Part shown: positions 30,271 through 36,726 of the stretch, in pieces | How the letters are laid out: every line of letters begins with the position of its first letter | Numbering within the stretch: position 1 is the stretch's first letter | Origin: a virus | Direction: 5' to 3' (one strand) | DNA length: 36,726 nt | IMG/VR virus record: IMGVR_UViG_3300009285_000157 | Coordinates: 1 to 36,726 of that record | Notes under the pieces: model-generated | Told to the model about the DNA's origin: nothing | Databases searched by the model: none | What the model saw: only the letters and a program-made list of their open reading frames with translations | Program-made: the position numbers and the translations under genes

Positions 30271-33124
30271 TTTCCTCCTCTGCTTTCAAGTCCTCAACTA
30301 CAGTAAGACCGTGAACTGCTGGTGAAGTAGTCGTTGTTCTCATGTTTAGCTTCACCTGATATTCAACGTGTCTAGTCTTTGGCGCTTGCACCCGAAGTTT
30401 CTTCTTACCTACCGTATTTTCTGTTACTTCTGTTGTCCACGCATCACTTCTGTCTATCTTGTACTGAATACCTATGGTCTGCCCTGTTACTAGAGGCTCA
30501 AAATCGGCTCGAATTAGGTCAATCTTCTTCTCTTTCCAAACACCACCCTCATCACGAATCATAAAGTCTATTGATCCATCGCCAAACACCGTGGAGCTTT
30601 CCGGTATACTGTCAATTCCATACGACACATTGTCTTTCCACCCGACCAAAAGACTCCCCCCCACTGGCAACACCATACCTACTTTTATTGTATTCCCCTG
30701 TGAGTTGCCCGTAGAAATCCTGTAATCAAACGAAAGAGAATCCGGGTAGTTATTGTTCTGCGATCCATACGTGTATACTCCCTGCTCTAACGTATCACTT
30801 TCCGTAGATCCAACACCGATTCGTAATAGCGTTTTCCACATACTAACTGCACCCGGATATACTTCTAGCTGTTCACCGTTTCTAGTAATTGTTTTGACGG
30901 TTTCTGCGGAATCACCTCCACGATATTGGAGTAGGTCACCCCCGTAACCGGCAATTATATTAAGTATTCCCTGCGCCCCAAACATCGCGTTAATTCCGCC
31001 TTCCGGTACATTTATATAGTAGTTATAAGTTTCCGAAATACCATCCCATAAGAATATAATTCCCTCATCGTAATCATTAATAGCACTTCCTTTCCAACAC
31101 CCAAACGCTGTGTATTCCCTGAACGGCGCAATTACCCTTACTTTCCAGCCGGATGGGAAGGTTAATCTGTGCGGGTCGTAGGTCGCCCCGTCCCATTTAG
31201 CAACATATCGTCCGTTTCCTACTACTATAAAGTTAAGACAACTTGCGATTGGGTGAAAGTCTGAATCCGTAACTAAGAACTGATAGTACGACGTAAACTG
31301 AGCTGTCTCTAGGTCGTTTGCTGTACCACTCACTACAGCAGGTGTACCTGTTGTGTTTGTAACAGTAAGATGGAAGTGATAGGTAACGCCAATGATCGGT
31401 GTCCATACATCGTCAAATATAAATTCGTATGTTCCCGTGTTAAGGCTGGCATTTGTTATGGTCTTACTCGCCACTTCACGGTTCAAAGTGTCATGCACTG
31501 TTAGCGTCCAGTCTGCCGTTGTGCCGATTGCACTTATATTAACAGCTATAGATTTTTGCGGGTCTTTTGCCGGAACAAACGATTGTCTGCCGACAGCAGC
31601 CTCCGATATAGTAGTTGGAACGGCGTATGTCTGTCCGCTTGATGAATCAGATTGATCGATATCCCGCCGTGTTGTTGCAGCAGCAAAAGGAACTGAGGTT
31701 GAATATATTGGAGCAGCAGCCAGTGTGAGGTCATTGTTATTTGCGGTAACATCGTCATCATCGTTATTGAGAGACCAATACCCAACTAAATTAGACTCAG
31801 TTCCCGCCAGTTGCACCTGCCTGTTTGCTGATATTTCCGATGCAGTACGGATGTCCGACCAAAGCCTAATGTCGTCAATGAGACCATCAAGAAAACTTCT
31901 CGCTGCACTAGCCCCATCAAAATCCGCACCTACTCCAAGCAGTGCAGTGCTATTGTATATTGACGTTAATGTGCCAGTTGCCGTACCTATCGACGTACCA
32001 TCTTCATAGAAAGTCGTAGTAGATGCCGATATATCGACGCTTACAGCTAAATGTTTCCAAGTGTTTGTACTTAACGCTAAAAGTGCTTTTGTGTATGTGT
32101 CTATATTCGTTCCATCATCCGAAGTAAACAGGTTCAGTTTGTATTCTGTATTTGCCGTAAGTGTAGCATCCTGTGATGCCGTTATCGTTGGGCTAGTTGT
32201 GCCGGTGTAGGAGGTAAGATAGTCTATGTGTATACGCCCATCGCCACCTGCCCCTCCTACCCCTCCGGCAGTGCCACCTGTTGCTGTTATAAGTCCTGCG
32301 CCTAATGTTGCCGTTTGTGCTTTAATGAGAACGGAACCTCCTGCCCCCGCACCTCCGTCAAGATCATCAGTACCGTTCGCACCATCACCCCCATCGGCAG
32401 TTATGGAACCAGTAACTACCACATCTACCCCGGCAACAAACACTATGCCGCCACCACTTGCAGCATTTGCACAAGTTGAGGTAGTTGTCGTATTCATGGC
32501 TGCACCAGACCCACCCGCACCAAAAACCATTGTTGTTAAATCTGCCGAACCAACTATATCTCCCGGGTCTCCACCACCGGTGCCCTCACCACCTGCTGTT
32601 GCATGTGACCCGCCAGAGCCACTCTTGGAGGTTGCCCCGGATACATACGCACCCCCGGAACCTGACCCATTTGAAGTCGATACATAAGAACCTGCCCCTC
32701 CAGTTCCTTCGCCTTGATCTGACTGCGTAGACCCTACTACTATCGTAGTAAGCGTTATTGTGCCGGAAACAGAACCGCTGGTCGGTCCGTAAACCGTTGG
32801 AAGTGATCCACTACACGAAACCGATATACTTTTGGACCCATCTGCATTGTGGGTGATGGTCTTAGACCCGGAAGCCACGAGGCGAGGGGTAGTCTCCGGG
32901 TTCATGTCGATATAAAGCCCTGAGGTCGTAAACGCAGTGCCGTCAATGTAAAGCGTGTTTGAGTTACCAGACCCTTCCGTAGAGTATGATGATATTTTCT
33001 TGACGTAAACACTACAGGTGACCTTTGATGTGTTTGCAACCGAGTTAATTTCCGACTCAGACCAAACAAGGTAGTATGAGTACCTTGTACTGTTTGTTGA
33101 CACCGAACCCGTTATGGTAGCCAT
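30263..33124 (-). CDS. Tail protein, C-terminal part, with DUF859-like N-terminus
   Basis: The product has 953 residues. Residues 1-125 resemble DUF859 (NTLYIDGTAFTTSGLYIDMN, SKTITHNADGSKSISVSCSG). Then a Gly-rich region (GEGTGGAGSYVSTSNGSGSG, later SVLIKAQTATLGAGLITATG) and the second half of a LamG-like domain follow (LSTNTWKHLAVSVDIS, SFLDGLIDDIRLWSDIRTAS, LVGYWSLNN). The rest is a propeller-like region and a C-terminal beta part. The first half of the LamG and Gly-rich modules lies at the end of the upstream gene, which stops as TAATG at the start of this one. It looks like one split tail protein, with coupling of the two reading frames. Confidence 0.8.
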   Translation of the reverse strand: MATITGSVSTNSTRYSYYLVWSESEINSVANTSKVTCSVYVKKISSYSTEGSGNSNTLYIDGTAFTTSGLYIDMNPETTPRLVASGSKTITHNADGSKSISVSCSGSLPTVYGPTSGSVSGTITLTTIVVGSTQSDQGEGTGGAGSYVSTSNGSGSGGAYVSGATSKSGSGGSHATAGGEGTGGGDPGDIVGSADLTTMVFGAGGSGAAMNTTTTSTCANAASGGGIVFVAGVDVVVTGSITADGGDGANGTDDLDGGAGAGGSVLIKAQTATLGAGLITATGGTAGGVGGAGGDGRIHIDYLTSYTGTTSPTITASQDATLTANTEYKLNLFTSDDGTNIDTYTKALLALSTNTWKHLAVSVDISASTTTFYEDGTSIGTATGTLTSIYNSTALLGVGADFDGASAARSFLDGLIDDIRLWSDIRTASEISANRQVQLAGTESNLVGYWSLNNDDDDVTANNNDLTLAAAPIYSTSVPFAAATTRRDIDQSDSSSGQTYAVPTTISEAAVGRQSFVPAKDPQKSIAVNISAIGTTADWTLTVHDTLNREVASKTITNASLNTGTYEFIFDDVWTPIIGVTYHFHLTVTNTTGTPAVVSGTANDLETAQFTSYYQFLVTDSDFHPIASCLNFIVVGNGRYVAKWDGATYDPHRLTFPSGWKVRVIAPFREYTAFGCWKGSAINDYDEGIIFLWDGISETYNYYINVPEGGINAMFGAQGILNIIAGYGGDLLQYRGGDSAETVKTITRNGEQLEVYPGAVSMWKTLLRIGVGSTESDTLEQGVYTYGSQNNNYPDSLSFDYRISTGNSQGNTIKVGMVLPVGGSLLVGWKDNVSYGIDSIPESSTVFGDGSIDFMIRDEGGVWKEKKIDLIRADFEPLVTGQTIGIQYKIDRSDAWTTEVTENTVGKKKLRVQAPKTRHVEYQVKLNMRTTTTSPAVHGLTVVEDLKAEEENV

Positions 33125-34287
33125 TACGTTCTAAGCGTTCCCCCCCTGAACCCACCGCCTGTTGCACCTGCAAGTGTAGCACCGTCTGCGACTGATGATG
33201 TACTTGCGTTTGTACCTGCGGCTGACAATGTGCCTGTAATTGTGATAGTCCCATTTGCTACAAACGCTATAATTCCGCCCACAGTTCCGTCCCACGCCTT
33301 TGCGGAGTATGTGATGCCTGTATTTATCGTTACGTCGGTATACTGTTTAAGAACTCGTACTTGTGCTGCATCGTCACCGGATGTGTTGTATGAAAAATTC
33401 AATGCATTTTGTAGTGTGATTGTTCCCGCAGTGTATGACGATATAACATTCCTCTGCCAAGTCCCTGCCCCTAACCCTCTTGTTTGATGTATCATGACGA
33501 TCTGCCCGGCTGCAAAAGATGCATTGGTAGCTGTTAGAGTATACGCACCAGATGTCCCATCGGCAGACGAATCAATAGGTGCCTCGGTAGTATTGGTAGC
33601 GACCGTCAATGCGCCATCGGAACCGTCGCCAAAGTATCCTGACACGGTAGATACTGTCATCTTATAGCTTCTTTCGGCACTGTTCTCATCCCATTTACTG
33701 AGTAATACCATTTCACTTCCAGCAGCTGGTAGTGATTCAAATTTCACGTTAGCTTCGATGGTTATGTCTCCCGTTTGTGAAAGGCTTGCCGAATCAGCCC
33801 CAGTCGCATACTGACTAGATGCAGCCTCTAAGTCCAAAGAGTACGTATTAAGAGGTACACCTCCCTCGGCGCCGAGAAAATCGTCGGCATACGCAAGTGT
33901 ACCATTGGGAAACTGTCCCAGCCTTCCAATCGTCGTATCCGTCGAGTAGTACAAAAAACCATCTTCACCGTAGTATCTCAATCCGTTGCCGTGAGATCCA
34001 GACACCGTACGTTCTAGGGAAACCGACCCAGAAAGTGTGCGCTTGTAAATAGAACCCGCATCACCGTACACATACACATCGTCTACTACCCGCTCGCCCC
34101 ACTTTGGCAAATCAACAACCACTGTACCAGACTCTTTTTGTGCTTTCGGCAGTAAAGTCCACCGTCTTGGATTTGACCTATAGTCTACACAACGGATAAA
34201 CGCAACACTATCGGGAATGACCGATTCTTTGTCGTAATCGGCAATCCCACCTATTATTCTGCTGAACTCTATAGGTGATTTTGCCAT
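33124..34287 (-). CDS. Tail protein, N-terminal part (propeller start plus half LamG)
   Basis: The product has 387 residues. The first 130 residues (IEFSRIIGGIADYDKESVIP, RWTLLPKAQKESGTVVVDLP) look like the start of a nozzle or propeller-type tail protein. From about residue 145, LNTYSLDLEAASSQYATGAD and GDITIEANVKFESLPAAGSE form the first half of a LamG domain. It then continues into the beginning of a Gly-rich module (FGDGSDGALTVATNT, ending GGGFRGGTLRT). Both halves resume in the downstream gene. The stop overlaps that gene's start (TAATG), so this half may be translated with it or separately. Confidence 0.8.
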   Translation of the reverse strand: MAKSPIEFSRIIGGIADYDKESVIPDSVAFIRCVDYRSNPRRWTLLPKAQKESGTVVVDLPKWGERVVDDVYVYGDAGSIYKRTLSGSVSLERTVSGSHGNGLRYYGEDGFLYYSTDTTIGRLGQFPNGTLAYADDFLGAEGGVPLNTYSLDLEAASSQYATGADSASLSQTGDITIEANVKFESLPAAGSEMVLLSKWDENSAERSYKMTVSTVSGYFGDGSDGALTVATNTTEAPIDSSADGTSGAYTLTATNASFAAGQIVMIHQTRGLGAGTWQRNVISSYTAGTITLQNALNFSYNTSGDDAAQVRVLKQYTDVTINTGITYSAKAWDGTVGGIIAFVANGTITITGTLSAAGTNASTSSVADGATLAGATGGGFRGGTLRT

Positions 34288-34288
34288 G

Positions 34289-35179
34289 CTATGTCATACC
34301 ACTAGGATAATTGTTTGGGTTTATCGGCACTCTTAGAACTCTTTTACCTAGAATGTACCGTGTCGAGTACCTACGCCCATACGTTGCCTTAGCTCGTTTT
34401 AGTTCTTGCTCAAAACGAGATTTGTACAATTCGGCGTTACTTGTGTCCTTTTTGTATCCCTCGTAATACTGCCACACTGCGTAAAGTGCCGGAATATGGT
34501 GTGTTGCCGGTGGAGTTCTAGGACATTCGCCAATCTTAAAGGTTTCTGTACCTGCCGTGATAGATACTCCCTCATAGGCTTTTGCAAGGGTTAGTGTTGT
34601 CGTGGTCAAAAACGCACTAATTTTGTACCAGTTGCCGTCTGGTAGGTAAATGTACCTGCCAACCATTGAGGAAGTAAATGTCGTGCCACTTGCTGTCAAG
34701 GCGGTACTTCCATTTGCTAGGGTGGTGATTGTTCCTGTTGTGTAATCCTCTGCGGTCAATTCCCTACCCCCAGCCTCAAATTTGATAGTTATGACCAAAT
34801 CGTCGTCAGATGGAGTTGGGAATACCTCTACATTGTCCCGTGTTACGAAAATCTTTGTGAGTATATTTGATGGTTGTGTTTGTCTTTTGTACATTTGCCA
34901 CTCATCTTCCTCGAATACCTCTTCCATTGGGTAGTTGTATGTTCCTAGTGTAATATACGCACTCTTTAACCGAATAAAGTTTACAGGTAGTGCATAAGTG
35001 TCCTCATCAGCCGTTGTAGTTATTGTGTCAGTTTCCTCGGTATAGAAAGATCCGAGTTCGGATTCAAGTATTCCTAACCCTATGTTGATATTAGTTGCAA
35101 AGAATGTCGCTGATTCTGTGGAATTATCTGACGTTAAATCAGCACATTGCGTTTTGAGACCAGTGAAAGATAAAAACAT
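34289..35179 (-). CDS. Head-tail connector/adaptor (gp4/gp11-like, putative)
   Basis: The product has 296 residues. It starts MFLSFTGLKTQCADLTSDNS with helical text, then a beta insertion (TYALPVNFIRLKSAYITLG) and a second insertion with TTLANGSTALTASGTTFTSS. It ends with a long helix (YAVWQYYEGYKKDTSNAELY then KSRFEQELKRAKATYG). This helix-rich layout with inserted beta domains is the pattern of head-completion connectors in short-tailed phages. It lies immediately before the tail gene, which supports this. It would sit below the portal. Confidence 0.7.
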   Translation of the reverse strand: MFLSFTGLKTQCADLTSDNSTESATFFATNINIGLGILESELGSFYTEETDTITTTADEDTYALPVNFIRLKSAYITLGTYNYPMEEVFEEDEWQMYKRQTQPSNILTKIFVTRDNVEVFPTPSDDDLVITIKFEAGGRELTAEDYTTGTITTLANGSTALTASGTTFTSSMVGRYIYLPDGNWYKISAFLTTTTLTLAKAYEGVSITAGTETFKIGECPRTPPATHHIPALYAVWQYYEGYKKDTSNAELYKSRFEQELKRAKATYGRRYSTRYILGKRVLRVPINPNNYPSGMT

Positions 35180-35204
35180 TAGTCTATTCTAACACCAAAC
35201 CCTA

Positions 35205-35429
35205 CTATGTTTCTAGTACAGGTGGCTTCTGTTCATACTTCTGTTTAGCATCAGCAAACCCAAATATCGGTTTAATGCCGTTGTTTTTGTAATCAAGAAT
35301 CGGAACAATCTCGACCATGTTCTTGTTGCTTGCCTCAATCAAATCCTTCTTCATTTGCTCGACACGATTGGCAAATTCCTTGTCAATTGCCTCTTGTGGG
35401 CTGACTGTATCCTTCTTTTTAGAGTTCAC
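35205..35429 (-). CDS. Small unknown protein near scaffold-like gene
   Basis: The product has 74 residues (MNSKKKDTVSPQEAIDKEFA at the start). It is charged and probably helical, with a short C-terminal part (IKPIFGFADAKQKYEQKPPV). It overlaps the preceding gene by 11 bases. No family is recognised. It may be a head accessory. Confidence 0.65.
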   Translation of the reverse strand: MNSKKKDTVSPQEAIDKEFANRVEQMKKDLIEASNKNMVEIVPILDYKNNGIKPIFGFADAKQKYEQKPPVLET

Positions 35430-36159
35430 CTAACTCCTCTTGAATTAAGGTATCAATGTCTTTGTTGTGTAATTCTGCGTAGCTTCTACCCTGTTTGTTT
35501 GGTGTCGCCGAACCACTCCCTCCACCAATCTTTGCAGAAACAGCCCTGTTTGGATTGGAACTTGACACTGGCTTTGGTGCGGTATAATTCAATCCACCTC
35601 CTTGTTCTTTCGGTACGACCTTCCATAGTTCTGCTGCTGCGGTAATTGAGGTCTGATTGTACTTTACACCGAATTGAGTGATTTGCTTGTTAAGTTCTTG
35701 TCCTTCCGGGGTAGAAAGCGAGGGCAATCCACTTGACCTTGCAAATGATTCATACTGTTGGTCAAATTGGGATTGTGTTTCAGAATACTTCTTGGCTTTC
35801 GTTTCTTGCTCTTTGGAAAGCTCCCTCTTAGCCACATCAATGACCTCTTTCCAGTCCTTCGGTGCAGGGTTGCCGAACTCGTCAACTCCCGAAAACAATG
35901 GTTCATCCTCGGTGTTTTCCTCTTGGGGTAACAGTTTCTGTCGTTCCGCTTCAGCCCATGCATCGTACTCCGCCTGTGTCTTGAACTGCATAAACGGTTC
36001 TTCTGTCGATTCTGTTGTTTGTTCTGTCTGGGGTGTTTCTGGAACTGGCGCTGTTTGCGTATCCGCAACAACTCCCGGTAACTCATCACTTGGCTCTAAC
36101 TTTGCCGGTACAACGGGTGCCGTCTGTCCCTCAACTGGTACAACTACTTCCTCTGCCAT
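35419..36159 (-). CDS. Scaffold-like acidic virion assembly protein (putative)
   Basis: The product has 246 residues. The first 90 residues are acidic and rich in Pro, Thr and Glu (VVADTQTAPVPETPQTEQTT). The middle is helical (EVIDVAKRELSKEQETKAKK), and the end is Gly/Ser-rich then LHNKDIDTLIQEELGEL. This is the usual composition of scaffold proteins, but it lies far from the major capsid gene in this linear layout. It has a strong AAGGAGGAG ribosome site. The role is inferred. Confidence 0.55.
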   Translation of the reverse strand: MAEEVVVPVEGQTAPVVPAKLEPSDELPGVVADTQTAPVPETPQTEQTTESTEEPFMQFKTQAEYDAWAEAERQKLLPQEENTEDEPLFSGVDEFGNPAPKDWKEVIDVAKRELSKEQETKAKKYSETQSQFDQQYESFARSSGLPSLSTPEGQELNKQITQFGVKYNQTSITAAAELWKVVPKEQGGGLNYTAPKPVSSSNPNRAVSAKIGGGSGSATPNKQGRSYAELHNKDIDTLIQEELGEL

Positions 36160-36161
36160 GT

Positions 36162-36701
36162 TTACTCCTCCTTATAATCTAATTCTTTCTTCAACTGCAA
36201 AAATGTCATTTTCTCAAACGATTCCTTTGTCTTTGGGTCATCTACATTCATACCGAGTACGTTTTTAGCGTATTCAATCAGCCCAGCCTTCGTACTTATT
36301 TTCGGCTGTTTAAGCCCCTCAAATTTCTCAGTATCGTCTTTACCTTCCGGCTGTTTCTCAAGCGCCTTGTCTAAATCGGACTTTGGATTCATATTTGCAA
36401 CAACTTCTGCATCAGATGGATTTTCAGGTCGTGTGTACTTCTCCTCTCTACGAACTATTTTACTTGCCAATTCAGCCCTCAACGCTGCATTCGCCATACT
36501 CTTTCCTGTATGGTCTTGCTTTTCGAGCATTCTATCAATCAAGTGTTTCACCGCCAAATCCGCAATGAACTTCGGGAAATTCTTTACCTCTCCTGCTAAA
36601 AGTAGGTACGGTGTACTGTTGTGTGCAAACTCGAATGGCTCATTGTCAATGTTTTGGATCGTAACTATATTGTACAGATTGGCTGTAATGTCCTCATTCA
36701 T
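36162..36701 (-). CDS. Virion-associated protein (QNIDNEPFE motif)
   Basis: The product has 179 residues. The N-terminus includes IVTIQNIDNEPFEFAHN and LLLAGEVKNFPKFIADLAVK, which I recall as a short conserved pattern in head-region proteins of uncultured phages. The C-terminal half is charged (DLDKALEKQPEGKDDTEKFE) and ends in a SAP-like helix pattern (GLIEYAKNVLGMNVDDPKTK). The frame stays open upstream to the window edge, so an earlier start is possible, though the chosen ATG is where the conserved pattern begins. Confidence 0.7.
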   Translation of the reverse strand: MNEDITANLYNIVTIQNIDNEPFEFAHNSTPYLLLAGEVKNFPKFIADLAVKHLIDRMLEKQDHTGKSMANAALRAELASKIVRREEKYTRPENPSDAEVVANMNPKSDLDKALEKQPEGKDDTEKFEGLKQPKISTKAGLIEYAKNVLGMNVDDPKTKESFEKMTFLQLKKELDYKEE

Positions 36702-36726
36702 AATGAAAGATTGATAAAATAATTTT

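Noticed and set aside
33057-33254. Minus-strand frame across the tail gene split
   Set aside because: It is out of frame with both halves and has Gln/Val-rich text. It does not repair the split gene.
1-36726. A single fusion gene across the joined ends
   Set aside because: The frames match, but the joined product would fuse a fibre-like protein and a head protein, and the left gene seems to lack its own C-terminus. A missing piece is more likely.

Overview
This window is almost entirely one genome of a tailed double-stranded DNA phage (Caudoviricetes), probably short-tailed. The packaging and portal genes are followed by a connector protein of the gp4/gp11 type, a propeller-like tail protein and two large putative ejection proteins. 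No tail-tube, tape-measure or sheath gene is visible. The standard genetic code fits throughout (TAA, TAG and TGA all end genes). The host cannot be named from sequence. It has peptidoglycan (M23 endolysin, anchored glucosaminidase-like protein) and an ordinary sigma-70-type promoter recognition (TTGACA/TATAAT). I see no integrase, DNA polymerase, RNA polymerase or excisionase, so replication probably relies on host enzymes.

Layout. Nearly all genes lie on the minus strand, so the order of transcription runs from right to left. 36701-26036 holds virion genes: a short head-associated protein, a scaffold-like protein, connector, split tail protein, tail fibre, two internal-virion-like proteins and a coiled-coil membrane protein. 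25988-23586 is a replication and lysis operon: promoter, a highly structured RNA leader, a RepO-like initiator, NinG-like nuclease, M23 endolysin and holin. 23569-15022 is the early/accessory region. It is driven by two near-identical promoters with a shared palindrome in the spacer, and encodes a winged-helix protein, a Rad52-like annealing protein plus exonuclease, many small unknowns, two beta-solenoid proteins, a membrane-anchored peptidoglycan hydrolase-like protein, a CAP-domain protein, an HTH protein and GroES. 14734-15021 is the only plus-strand gene. 14697-7304 holds an HNH nuclease, GroEL, small genes, both terminase subunits, a zinc ribbon and the portal. 7297-1 begins with a consensus promoter and carries the major capsid protein and a run of head, spike or fibre proteins that leaves the window unfinished.

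Both window ends fall inside virion modules. Reading off the left end and on at the right end gives a sensible order (packaging, capsid, fibres, connector, tail, ejection), so the window may be a nearly complete, circularly permuted genome with a short missing junction. No terminal repeat is visible.

The most unusual content is non-coding or modular. (1) The leader of the replication gene is a long hairpin whose apical loop is perfectly complementary to the sequence ending at that gene's start codon. (2) A 320-base gap holds a multi-branched RNA candidate and a tRNA-like element with a good T-arm and long acceptor stem but no normal D or anticodon arms. (3) A tail gene appears to be split inside a LamG and glycine-rich module by a DUF859-like segment with a TAATG stop-start junction. 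(4) A two-gene module, coiled coil plus a protein with a PTSNHG motif, is duplicated. (5) Twin promoters share an operator-like palindrome. (6) GroES and GroEL are both present but are separated by an HNH gene and an oppositely oriented gene.
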